From Nostoc sp. ATCC 43529 (GTDB lineage Bacteria > Cyanobacteriota > Cyanobacteriia > Cyanobacteriales > Nostocaceae), in NCBI GenBank assembly GCA_003326205.1, contig LWTK01000020.1, positions 186,001 to 250,000 of the forward strand: a stretch of 64,000 nucleotides of DNA. Reading direction: 5' to 3'. A program made the position numbers and the translations under genes. The notes beneath the pieces are model-generated. The model searched no databases and was not told where the DNA came from. It saw only the letters and a list, made by a program, of their open reading frames with translations. Below, piece after piece: positions 27,559 to 35,556 of the stretch (its first letter is position 1; each line of letters opens with the position of its first letter).

Positions 27559-27939
27559 TCAATTATTCTTAGATTCTTCTTGTTCTGTGATGCTACCAAT
27601 GCTCGCAGTACCAGTACCAGAAGTAGCAGCATATTTTACGTTACTGATAGCTTGATTGATCGATTCTTGTCCACCGGGCTGTTCTTTGATTTGAGCAAGT
27701 AAATCTTGAGCTAATTTCACAAGCTCAGGGTAATCATTGACCTTATTGTTTTCAACTTCTTCTTTCAATACAACTTTATAACCTTCAGAGTTGGGTTTAT
27801 TTTCTAATGCATTGACTGTAATTATCAGGTCACTTTGCTCACCAAATTTTCTCCTTAATGCATTTTTAAAAGCTTTATAACAGTCTTTGACAGTATGATT
27901 AGCAAGAGCAGTCACAATAGCTGTGGTAATCGTATCCAT
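27559..27939 (-). CDS. Small Bell-like effector candidate with amyloid-signalling-like C-terminus
   Basis: The 126-residue protein begins 'MDTITTAIVTALANHTVKDCYKAFKNALRRKFG', a hydrophobic helix followed by a basic amphipathic helix, the layout of cyanobacterial and actinobacterial 'Bell' proteins thought to be HeLo-like pore formers. A charged helical middle follows ('NDYPELVKLAQDLLAQIKEQPGG'). The C-terminus 'INQAISNVKYAATSGTGTASIG' matches 'VQEAEYAATSATGDAIITI' at the N-terminus of the next gene's product. Such matched motifs are the hallmark of bacterial amyloid signalling (BASS), where an NLR nucleates its effector. Family knowledge supports the layout; the function and the fold are inference. 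ATG is at 27939. Confidence 0.6.
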   Translation of the reverse strand: MDTITTAIVTALANHTVKDCYKAFKNALRRKFGEQSDLIITVNALENKPNSEGYKVVLKEEVENNKVNDYPELVKLAQDLLAQIKEQPGGQESINQAISNVKYAATSGTGTASIGSITEQEESKNN

Positions 27940-27959
27940 AGTTCATATAAACCCTTGTT

Positions 27960-28338
27960 AGTAATAATAAATTGTCATATTTACCAAAAGTAATAATTAT
28001 ATTTACCCCCTAATTAAATCAACCATATTAGATAGTAATGACTAACTCAAAATTCAGGTATTTGAACACATTAGTATATCATCTATTCTCAATTTTAATT
28101 CCGGCGGTAGATTCAAGCAATTCAAACTCTAAAAGAATAAATTGTTCTGGCAAAAAAATGATATTATTTACAATTTTAATATAACGTTATTTAATATATT
28201 TATCTCTCTAATAAGACATAAAACTTATCTTACTTACGATAGATTTTATTCTATTTATAAAAGGTTAATAGCTGGATAAATAGGAACTAAAAAAGTATTA
28301 CTACTAATAGTTGAATAAGTCAAAATTTTTCTATACTT
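27960..28338. other. AT-rich intergenic region
   Basis: This stretch upstream of the STAND operon has no gene. It should contain the operon promoter, but I cannot pick out a convincing -35/-10 pair. Confidence 0.4.
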
Positions 28339-28365
28339 TTAGTAATTTATTGGAAAAATTACTAA

Positions 28366-28395
28366 AAAACCCTGCCAGTAGTGAGCTAGGGTTTT
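28366..28395 (-). terminator. Rho-independent terminator (minus strand)
   Basis: Read on the minus strand, AAAACCCT...AGGGTTTT is followed by TTAGTAATTTTT. It lies downstream of the pentapeptide gene, with a dispersed repeat between them. Confidence 0.55.
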
Positions 28396-28437
28396 CTGTC
28401 TGCTTCTAAAGAGTCTGTCTAGAGGTCGGTACTGTTG

Positions 28438-28515
28438 ATACCCTGCGGGTTCCGCGTTAGCGGTACAAGTCGGCAGAGCCGCCCAACGCAGTGGCTCCCC
28501 ATGAGCGACTGGCGG
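28438..28515. repeat. Dispersed repeat (GCCCAACGC..TGGCTCCCCATGAGCGAC family)
   Basis: CCCTGCGGGTTCCGCG...GCCGCCCAACGCAGTGGCTCCCC is GC-rich and partly palindromic. A longer copy is at about 35300-35415, and a short form is inserted in the IS630 transposase (31392-31447). ORF 28339..28539 is an artefact of it. Confidence 0.65.
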
Positions 28516-28646
28516 GCAAAGGCGCAAAGAAGTTTGCAAAGTTTTGATCGTAACTAATTAGACGAACCTGATATGATACCGACAACTAAAGTTTTTAATC
28601 AATTTTGAATTTTGAATTGTTTTGTCAGCTTTGCGATCGCTCATTC

Positions 28647-29360
28647 TCAATCATGAACCGTACCATCGGGCATAATCGCTCCGTGAAAATCAACATCAGT
28701 GAGAATGGCTCCTGTTAAGTCTGCTCCTTGCAGATTAGCATTTCGCAGAATTGCACCATTGAGATCTGCATAGCTCAAGTCTGCTTTTTGCAAACTCGCT
28801 TGACTGAGATCTGTTGCCAAATCTCCCCACAGTGTTGTGTGGCTCAAATTTGCCCGACACAATTTTGCTCCATCTAAGTTGGCGTGATGCAATGAAACTG
28901 CTCTCAAGTCAGCGTAGCTCAAGTCTGCCCCAGTCAAAACCGCGTATCCTAAATCTGTGCGTTGATTGGAACTAGGACGAAAGTCTGCTTGAATTAACAG
29001 ACATCCAGAGAGCTTTGCACCATTCAAATTCGCACCACCTAAACTAGCTTTGATTAAGTTGGCTTTGTCTAGGCATGTCTGAACCAGCTTTGCACCAGTC
29101 AAATCAGCCTCACGCAGAATGGCGCCATACAAGTCGGCTTCACTTAAGTCTATTCCCCAGAGGATCGCTTCACTCAGGTTTGCTTCCCGCAGACATGCTT
29201 GGTTGAAGTTAGTTTTACCCAGCCGTGTCTGACGTAAATCGGCATTGCTAAAATCTGCACCTCTGAGGTTGGCATTGGTTAACTCTGCTTCTTGGAGATT
29301 TACTCGCTGAAAGCTTCGTTCTCCAGCGTTATAGCGTTTGAGAATTTCATCCACGTCCAT
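28647..29360 (-). CDS. Pentapeptide-repeat protein
   Basis: After a short N-terminal lead ('MDVDEILKRYNAGERSFQRVNL') the 237-residue protein consists of A(D/N)LxX repeats such as 'EANLSEAILWGIDLSEADLYGAILREADLTGAKL', giving a right-handed quadrilateral beta-helix. An interruption 'IQADFRPSSNQRTDLGYAVL' breaks the register near residue 130. The N-terminal lead 'EILKRYNAGERDF' type is usual in cyanobacterial members. The biochemical role of most such proteins is unknown; DNA mimicry is known for a few only. It is a single gene ending in a minus-strand terminator. A second protein of this type is at 54510-55040. Confidence 0.9.
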   Translation of the reverse strand: MDVDEILKRYNAGERSFQRVNLQEAELTNANLRGADFSNADLRQTRLGKTNFNQACLREANLSEAILWGIDLSEADLYGAILREADLTGAKLVQTCLDKANLIKASLGGANLNGAKLSGCLLIQADFRPSSNQRTDLGYAVLTGADLSYADLRAVSLHHANLDGAKLCRANLSHTTLWGDLATDLSQASLQKADLSYADLNGAILRNANLQGADLTGAILTDVDFHGAIMPDGTVHD

Positions 29361-29520
29361 AATTATTACAACCTTTAATTTACGTGAAGCGGGTTTTTCT
29401 TCTGGACAACAACGTTCGACACCCTCAACCGATCGCCCTTGTAGCTCCTGTAATTAGCTAACTTTTGACTTAATAGCTCATAACCCTACTACCACCCTCA
29501 TTTTGAGAGTGTTTTCTCGT

Positions 29521-29883
29521 TCAAAAAATTGCTGTTTTGCCGCGCAGAGTTTTTAGGCTTTCCGCCTGCTGTTGGACGCGTTCGCTAATGCGATCGCACG
29601 CTAGCTCACAAAGCTCAAAAATCATCGGATCGACAATCTCGTAATAGGCACTGGTGCCTTTAGGCTGACGAGATAAAATCCCTGCTTGAGTTAACACTTT
29701 TAAATGCTTAGATAGATTTGCCTGTCCTAAGCCAGTAGCCTCGGCAATTTCCATCACATTCATAGCACCTGACTTGAGACAGGTCAAAATTTGTAAGCGA
29801 CTTGCTTCTGATAAAACCTTGAAGTAGTCAGCAACCGCCACGAGAACAACTGGATCGGCCTTGGGTGGCTTAGTTTTTGGCAT
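29521..29883 (-). CDS. ArsR-family transcriptional regulator
   Basis: ATG at 29883 gives MPKTKPPKADPVVLVAVADYFKVLSEASRLQIL, the usual ArsR N-terminus; the track start adds eight unlikely residues. The winged helix-turn-helix is seen as 'NVMEIAEATGLGQANLSKHLKVLTQAGILSRQPKGTSAYYEIVDP'. The typical metal-binding Cys pair of helix 3 (ELCVCDL) is not present; single Cys residues occur in 'LQILTCLKSG' and 'ELCELACD', so redox or sulphur sensing is possible but unproven. The 120 residues fit the family. AT-rich imperfect inverted repeats at about 29910-29960 (TTAGTAATATAGCTAATTGCTAATTAA) may be its own operator. No clear target gene is adjacent. Confidence 0.87.
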   Translation of the reverse strand: MPKTKPPKADPVVLVAVADYFKVLSEASRLQILTCLKSGAMNVMEIAEATGLGQANLSKHLKVLTQAGILSRQPKGTSAYYEIVDPMIFELCELACDRISERVQQQAESLKTLRGKTAIF

Positions 29884-30062
29884 AGGATGATTTAGCGATC
29901 GGCACAATAGTTATTTAATAGTTTATTAGTAATATAGCTAATTGCTAATTAAATTTAATAAAACCCTCAACGGGCAACGTCAAATCCCATCCCTTTGATG
30001 AAATACCTGTTAGATCGCTCTCCACCGACTCTAAAGGTCAACAAAAATTACAATTTGGTCGC

Positions 30063-30208
30063 TAGTGGTTCGTCGCATTAGTTATGATGGGTAAACTTCT
30101 TCTTAATTTTTCTTTCTTTGCGCTCTTTGCGTTCTTTGCGGTAGCCTGCGGCAAGCCGCTCCGCGTCTACGTTTATTAACCAATCAAAATTAATGCGATA
30201 GACCACTA
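30063..30208. mobile_element. IS630-related MITE (copy A)
   Basis: The element is bounded by TA dinucleotides. Its left end GTGGTTCGTCGCATTAGTTATG and right end AATTAATGCGATAGACCAC are the terminal inverted repeats of the IS630 element that follows. The interior is unrelated and includes a piece of the dispersed repeat GCCTGCGGCAAGCCGC...GCGTCTACG. It has no coding capacity. Confidence 0.75.
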
Positions 30209-30388
30209 GTGGTTCGTCGCATTAGTTATGAGGGGTTATAATCGAAAGTGAGACTGGGAGCAATCGCTATATGTCCAAAAAGCACATAGTCAAAAGTTTG
30301 TGTGGATTGGCGCTTTCGTACAGAAGACGCTAGAGTTAAGCTTTCAAAGATTTACCCAACCCCTCATAACTAATGCGATAAACCACTA
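30207..30388. mobile_element. IS630 internal-deletion derivative (copy B)
   Basis: This element is the IS630 copy at 30387-31663 with the middle removed. The left ~90 bases (up to CACATAGTCAA, the first transposase codons) join directly to the right ~100 bases (from AAGTTTGTGTGGATTGG). It shares its boundary TA with copy A on the left and with the longer element on the right. Confidence 0.85.
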
Positions 30389-30459
30389 GTGGTCTGTCGC
30401 ATTAGTTATGAGGGGTTATAATCGAAAGTGAGACTGGGAGCGATCGCAAATCATAGTAT

Positions 30460-31648
30460 ATGCCCAAAAAGCACATAGTCAAGCTGACACAAGAACAACA
30501 TCAAGAATTGCTAGAAATAGTAAAGAAAGGAAAAGCAACGGCTAGAACGATTCGCCGAGCGCACACTTTGCTAATGGCTTCTTCAGGTAAAACAGATGAA
30601 GAGATAGCGAAAATTCTACACATAAGTGTAGCAACAGTGGAAAGAACTCGGAAACAGTTTGTGCAAGAAAATTTGAACAATACTTTAACAGAGCGATCGC
30701 GTCCCGGAAAACCACGTAAGCTAATAGGAAAAGTAGAAGCATTTCTGATTGCTACCACTTGCAGTCAGCCACCAACAGGACACCAGCGATGGACATTACA
30801 ATTGTTAGCTGACAAGCTAATTAGCGTAGAAATGGTAGATAGTATCAGTGCAGATACAGTAGGACGCGCATTAAAAAAAACGAACTTAAACCTTGGCTCA
30901 AAGAACAATGATGCATACCGCAAGTAAGTGCAGAATTTGTCTGCTGTATGGAAGATGTACTTGATTTATATGCTCAACCAATTGATGCAAAACGCCCATT
31001 AGTTTGCTTCGATGAAAGATTGTGTCAATTAATTGGGGATGTTCATCAACCCATAGCACCAACAGCGAAAACAGAAGAAAAAAGAGGAATAGTGAAAAAA
31101 GTTGATTATGAATATGAACGCAATGGCAGTTGTAATTTATTCGCTTTTTTTGCCCCATATTTAGGATGGAGACATATTAAAGTTACGCAACGAAGAACTA
31201 AAGTTGATTTTGCTCATTGTATGAAGGAATTGGTTGATATTCATTTTCCAGATGCACAAATAATTCGATTAGTAATGGATAACTTAAATACGCATACAAT
31301 CAGTGCTTTATATCAAGCATTTACCCCAGAAGAAGCAAGGCGAATTGCCAAAAAATTAGAGATTCATCATACACCGAAACATGGCAGTTGGTGAGCCAGT
31401 GCGTTGGGCGGGTTAAGAGACTTGAAGCAACTGGCGAACCCGAAGGGTTAAACATGGTTGAATGTGAGTTATCTGTACTTGTGCGCCAATGTCTTCAAAG
31501 AAGAATTCCCGATAGCAAAACTTTAGAAAAAGAGGTTTCAAGTTGGGAATGTGAACGTAATAGGAATAAAGTTTGTGTGGATTGGCGCTTTCGTACAGAA
31601 GACGCTAGAGTTAAGCTTTCAAAGATTTACCCAACCCAGCAAAATTAA
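30460..31648 (+). pseudogene. IS630-family transposase, frameshifted and interrupted
   Basis: The first piece (30460-30927) has the helix-turn-helix region 'KATARTIRRAHTLLMASSGKTDEEIAKILHISVATVERTRKQF'. A base lost in an A-run after 'VGRAL' shifts the frame, and a TGA replaces the expected Trp codon in 'KEQ*CIPQVSAEFV'. The second piece (to 31394) holds the catalytic core: 'RPLVCFDERLCQLIG' and 'IIRLVMDNLNTHTISAL', and ends at 'IHHTPKHGSW'. There a 56-base dispersed repeat (31392-31447) is inserted. The sequence resumes as 'LNMVECELSVLVRQCLQRRIPD', containing the last catalytic Glu region. Three ORFs in the track are therefore one dead gene. Confidence 0.88.
31392..31447. repeat. 56-base dispersed palindromic repeat inside the transposase
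   Basis: The insert runs from TGAGCCAGTGCGTTGGGC to GAACCCGAAGGG and splits the codons for Trp and Leu of the conserved 'HGSW-LNMVE' motif. It is the reverse complement of the repeat type seen at 28438-28515 and 35300-35415 (CGCCCAACGCACTGGCTC). Confidence 0.75.
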
Positions 31649-31707
31649 TGCGATAGACCACTAGCTCGGCAGTTAAATAAGTATTTGTACTAATTTTTGC
31701 TTGTACA

Positions 31708-32145
31708 TTATTTACAGTGTTTTTGAAGAAGAGATGTAGCTAGTTCAAAACTATTAGGCTGAGTTTGCACCGCATAAGCTTCTCTTTCTAAATCTTGCCT
31801 GTGGATATCGCTATAGTGCATAAAAAACGGTCGAGCATAATTGATAGGCTGAATATTCAAACCTAAAGTTTTTATTTTTCCTTTCCCCGCACATACTTGT
31901 GCGGCATGAACAGCTTCGTGAATTATGGTTTGAGTACCGATTTGTAGGTCAAATACTACTGGATTAATCCAAATTTTTTTGCTAGCTTCCTGTAATAATC
32001 CATAAGCACCCCGCTTAGGCGGTAGCTGAATTATTACCTGAAACCCAAATTTTTCTAATTGATTTTTCAAATCGATAAATTTTCGTTCAGGGGTGGTTGC
32101 TTGAGAAAGTAATAATAAAGAATTTAACACTACAGTTTCTATCAT
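31708..32145 (-). CDS. Putative zinc metalloprotease-like small protein (HExxH)
   Basis: The 145-residue protein contains 'TQTIIHEAVHAAQVCAGKGK', an HExxH zinc-binding helix, and downstream 'HRQDLEREAYAVQTQP', where a Glu could be the third ligand. This gluzincin-like core is small, like SprT- or IrrE-type minimal proteases. The N-terminus 'MIETVVLNSLLLLSQATTPER' may be a weak signal or just hydrophobic. I do not recognise a named family, and substrate and activity are unknown. It ends close to the IS630 right end and is followed upstream by the transketolase-like gene with a 130-base gap. Confidence 0.62.
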   Translation of the reverse strand: MIETVVLNSLLLLSQATTPERKFIDLKNQLEKFGFQVIIQLPPKRGAYGLLQEASKKIWINPVVFDLQIGTQTIIHEAVHAAQVCAGKGKIKTLGLNIQPINYARPFFMHYSDIHRQDLEREAYAVQTQPNSFELATSLLQKHCK

Positions 32146-32272
32146 TAAATTTTATAGTTATTAAGATATTTTGATCATTCATTATGATATAACAATCCTA
32201 AGTAATTCGTGAGAGGCAAGATACCCGACTTTTTAAAGAAGTCGGATATCTGTGACTTTTGGCGATCGCAAA

Positions 32273-34186
32273 TTATTTCACTAAATCCTTCACCTTGTTC
32301 ATAATACTCACTGGGTCAATCCCTTGATGTGGAAATTGCTCCCACAAACCGCCACAGCCTTCTTTATGAGTACCAAGATAAGCATATTTGGGAGTAAACC
32401 CACGCTCTAATAACCAACTACCAAAACGGCTGCCTAATCCAGTTCGACGATTAAAGGACTCGACCACAAGTAAAAAGGGAGCATTACCAATTTTTGCCAT
32501 CATCTCTTCGTCAATAACGTTTAAAGTTGGTTTGTTGATTAAACCTATATCTAAACCTTCTTGTTTGAGACGCTCAACTGCATCGAGGGCACGATATAGA
32601 GCATCACCAAAGCTAATAATGTAGCCTTGGGTTCCTTCTCGAATTACTTCATCTTTACCAGGAACAAATTTATAGTCCCTACCAAAAAATTCATGACCAT
32701 TATTGTCGAGAATTAATGGTACTTTAGAACGGGTGGAGAAAATAAACCGCAGCCCAGGCTCAAAGAACGCAGATTCTACACAGGCTTTCATCTGATTAGC
32801 ATCAGAGGGAAAATAAAGACGTGTTTGATAGCCATCATCTAAACCATTGTCAGCGAACATATTATTTAAACCGAAGTGGCAGGTGTTATCTGCCATATCA
32901 TCGATACCTGCATGAGAAAAGTGACAAAGTACATTCGAGTAGTTCAACCGCGCCATCGTAATCTCTGAAATACACATTTCTAAGAAAGCGCTAAAGGTTG
33001 CAAAAATACCTTGTTTTCCCGATTCCATTCCAAATCCAGCAGCAGCAGAAAAATTACCCCGCTCCATAATGCCAGAGGAGATAAAAATTTCTGGGTATGC
33101 ATCGTGAATTTTCTTCAGGCCGCACGAACCTTCAAGATCGCTATCGATGACTCTGACGTTTTCCTTGCGCTCTACTTCACTGAGGCGACTTAAAACAGCA
33201 ACCATCGCATCGCCGAACACGTTGCGATTAGCATCCCATTTATTACTGGAACCAAGAAAAGTGTAGGTTTGTTTCGGTTTTTGAATACTCTTGATGTACT
33301 CGACAGCAGCAGTTTGTCCCCGTGATTCGAGATATTGAATTGCCAAATCTACAGAAATCACATCATGACCGTGAGTAGAGCCTTCTAACCCTGCAATACC
33401 AGGACACATGGGTCGTTTATTGACGATCGCAATTGGCCCTGGAGTATTTACAGCCTCGTAAATCCGATGGTATAGGTCGTCTATGTCTTCCCCATCTCCT
33501 TCGAGTATCCTCAATCCATGTCCTTGTAAGGTTTTGGCGACACTGTAACCACCTAGATATTTTGAAGGATGTCCGGCGATCGTCACATCGTTATCATCAA
33601 TGATGAGTTTGACGTTAAGATGTTGAGCGACAGCCAAGCGAGCAGCTTCAGCATCGTTGCCTTCTTGCTGGGAACCATCGGAACCAAGACAGAAAACTAC
33701 TTTACCTGGATTTGCCATTGCCACACCATTGACGTAAGGCCACATGTGTCCTAGTCGTCCAGAACTAAACTTGACGCCGGGAGTTAGCCCTAATTCTGGA
33801 TGTCCTGGTAAGCCGGAGTGTGCTTGGCGATAGTATAGGAGTTGATCATTTGGTAAGTGGCCGTGCAAAGCTGCCATTAGATACTGAGTTGCGACTCGAT
33901 GTCCAGCCTCATCAAAGAAAATCGGCACAAACTTATCGGGTACTGAATTAAACAAGGCATCAAGTACGATCGCCTCTGGTACTGTGTCATAAGGCCCTCC
34001 AGTATGGCCGCCTACCCCTCTAGCAGCTCCGGTGGCTGTAAAAAACACGATCGCATCACGGCACAGTTGAATATTTGCTTTTAGACTCTCTCGTTGCTCC
34101 AAGGTAAGAGTTGCATTTGCCACATCGAGAACCACTGGCTTGTAAGCATTCAAATCAATGGGAAATTGAACGTTAGTAACAGTCAT
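32273..34186 (-). CDS. Transketolase-like thiamine diphosphate enzyme
   Basis: The 637-residue protein has a transketolase layout. The ThDP-binding motif is 'CLGSDGSQQEGNDAEAARLAVAQHLNVKLIIDDND', and 'GRLGHMWPYVNGVAMA' and 'HSGLPGHPELGLTPGV' belong to the first domain. A pyrimidine-binding domain begins near 'KWDANRNVFGDAMVAVLSRLSEVE' with the catalytic-type Glu in 'SGIMERGNFSAAAGFG'. A C-terminal domain ends with 'LLVVESFNRRTGLGSRFGSWLLERG'. It differs from the Calvin-cycle enzyme (the motif reads GSDG, and 'ARGVGGHTGGPYDT' is found), so it may act on another ketose or on dihydroxyacetone. It is divergent from a DeoR regulator, which suggests sugar-responsive control. Confidence 0.85.
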   Translation of the reverse strand: MTVTNVQFPIDLNAYKPVVLDVANATLTLEQRESLKANIQLCRDAIVFFTATGAARGVGGHTGGPYDTVPEAIVLDALFNSVPDKFVPIFFDEAGHRVATQYLMAALHGHLPNDQLLYYRQAHSGLPGHPELGLTPGVKFSSGRLGHMWPYVNGVAMANPGKVVFCLGSDGSQQEGNDAEAARLAVAQHLNVKLIIDDNDVTIAGHPSKYLGGYSVAKTLQGHGLRILEGDGEDIDDLYHRIYEAVNTPGPIAIVNKRPMCPGIAGLEGSTHGHDVISVDLAIQYLESRGQTAAVEYIKSIQKPKQTYTFLGSSNKWDANRNVFGDAMVAVLSRLSEVERKENVRVIDSDLEGSCGLKKIHDAYPEIFISSGIMERGNFSAAAGFGMESGKQGIFATFSAFLEMCISEITMARLNYSNVLCHFSHAGIDDMADNTCHFGLNNMFADNGLDDGYQTRLYFPSDANQMKACVESAFFEPGLRFIFSTRSKVPLILDNNGHEFFGRDYKFVPGKDEVIREGTQGYIISFGDALYRALDAVERLKQEGLDIGLINKPTLNVIDEEMMAKIGNAPFLLVVESFNRRTGLGSRFGSWLLERGFTPKYAYLGTHKEGCGGLWEQFPHQGIDPVSIMNKVKDLVK

Positions 34187-34204
34187 AATTTATTCCTGGA
34201 ATTT

Positions 34205-34262
34205 TAAAGGGATTGGGCATAGGGCATAGGGCATAGGGCATTGGGCATTGGGCATGGGACAG
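34205..34262. repeat. Heptamer tandem repeat (GGGCATA/GGGCATT)n
   Basis: Units of GGGCATA and GGGCATT are repeated between the transketolase-like gene and the DeoR gene. Confidence 0.7.
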
Positions 34263-34355
34263 TGAACAGTAAACAGATAACTGATAACTGTCATCTCCCA
34301 ATCCCAAAGCAGCGTTTATTGACTATCAACAAGCTAAGATTGTTAAATCTTGCTT

Positions 34356-34446
34356 GCACGAATGTGCTTGAATTCATGTAAAGTTCGTAGGAAACATGCA
34401 CTAACCTGCATACCTATGAGTATAAACTCACAAACGTGCAATTTCA
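34356..34446. promoter_or_regulatory. Possible DeoR operator region
   Basis: The divergent promoter region contains the inverted repeat GCAC-GAAT-GTGC (34356-34367) and further TGCA-type half-sites in CATGCACTAACCTGCATACC and AACGTGCAATTT. Spaced TGCA-containing half-sites are plausible operators for the DeoR protein encoded next, but no binding is shown. Confidence 0.35.
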
Positions 34447-34478
34447 AGATTAAATATGCAATTTCCGGAAAATCAATT

Positions 34479-35234
34479 ATGCTAACTGCGGAGCGACGAC
34501 AATTTATCCTAGAGATTCTGCGGCGTGACAAAAAGGTGCTGTCATCGGAATTGAGTGCGGTTTTAAAGGTTTCGGAGGATACGATTCGCCGGGATTTGCG
34601 GGAATTAGCGGAATCAGGTTTATTGCAACGCGTTCATGGGGGGGCACTTTTGATTTCGCCAGCGATCGCTTCTTATGCCGATCGCCAAAAGCAAGCGCCC
34701 AAAGAAAAAGAAGCGATCGCCCGTGCAGCTGCCAAACTAGTCTCTACAGGGCAGGTGGTAATTTTAGATGGAGGCACCACAACTCTCCAAGTAGCCCGTC
34801 ATTTGCCTTTGGAATTGCAGGCGACAATTGTTACAAATAGTCCTCCGATTGCTGTTGCTTTAGCAGAACATCCCCATATAGAAGTTGTAATGTTAGGCGG
34901 AAAACTCTACAAAAAAGCTTTGGTAAATGTCGGTGCTACTACAGTTGAGGCATTACGGATGATTCGTGCAGATTTGTGCATGTTGGGGGTGTGCAGCGTA
35001 CATCCAGAATTTGGAATTAGCGTACAGAACTTGGACGAAGCGCATGTCAAACGAGCGATGATTGCTGGAGCTGCCGAGGTAGTTGGATTAGCCACAGAGG
35101 AGAAGTTAGATACTGCTGCTCCTTATGTTGTGGAATCGATTCATGCCTTGACTTACCTGGTAACAGCACCAACTGTATCAGATCGGATACTAAGTTCTTA
35201 CAAAGCTTTGGGTTTGGCGATCGTTCGTGACTAA
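34479..35234 (+). CDS. DeoR/GlpR-family transcriptional regulator
   Basis: ATG at 34479 gives MLTAERRQFILEILRRDKKVLSSELSAVLKVSEDTIRRDLRELAESGLLQRVHGGALL, the DeoR helix-turn-helix with its family signature, and 252 residues. The track start at 34350 adds 43 residues without family resemblance. The C-terminal sugar-phosphate sensing domain shows 'VVILDGGTTTLQVARHL', 'ATIVTNSPPIAVAL' and 'VVMLGGKLYKKALVNVGATTVEALR'. It probably represses or activates the divergent transketolase-like gene in response to a phosphorylated sugar. The effector is unknown. Confidence 0.88.
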   Translation: MLTAERRQFILEILRRDKKVLSSELSAVLKVSEDTIRRDLRELAESGLLQRVHGGALLISPAIASYADRQKQAPKEKEAIARAAAKLVSTGQVVILDGGTTTLQVARHLPLELQATIVTNSPPIAVALAEHPHIEVVMLGGKLYKKALVNVGATTVEALRMIRADLCMLGVCSVHPEFGISVQNLDEAHVKRAMIAGAAEVVGLATEEKLDTAAPYVVESIHALTYLVTAPTVSDRILSSYKALGLAIVRD

Positions 35235-35253
35235 ATAAGGGAACTGGAAAAAA

Positions 35254-35451
35254 TAGACCTCTTGCATAAATAATTTTTTGTCTCACGCAAAGGCAAGGCA
35301 GCGCCGTCTTGGGGGTTTCCACGCCAGTTGCTTCTCCTGTGGTCGCCGCTGCGCGAACAAGTCGGGCATTGCCCGCCCAACGCACTGGCTCCCCATGAGC
35401 GACTGCCGCGCAAAGAAGAGGAGGAAAAGAAAGACTTTTGCAAGAAGTCTA
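35254..35451. mobile_element. MITE-like element carrying a dispersed GC-rich repeat
   Basis: The left end TAGACCTCTTGCATAAATAA and right end TTTTGCAAGAAGTCTA are imperfect terminal inverted repeats of a type common in cyanobacteria. The interior holds a copy of the GC-rich repeat (...CGCCCAACGCACTGGCTCC) also seen at 28438-28515. No gene is present. Confidence 0.6.
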
Positions 35452-35556
35452 ATAAGTAATAGGTTTAGGTGGTTGACTGTTGACTGTTGACTGTTAATTG
35501 AGAAGTTATTCTCCTTGTCTCCCCATCTCCCTAGTCCCCAATCCCCAGTCCCCAGT

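Larger units (their letters stand above)
30387..31663 (+). mobile_element. IS630-family insertion sequence, inactive
   Basis: The element is flanked by TA and has terminal inverted repeats GTGGTCTGTCGCATTAGTTATG and AATTAATGCGATAGACCAC. It is about 1.27 kb and encodes a broken DDE transposase. It is the third of three related elements placed end to end. Confidence 0.88.

Noticed and set aside
28339-28539. 66-residue minus-strand ORF
   Set aside because: It reads through a dispersed repeat and a terminator hairpin.
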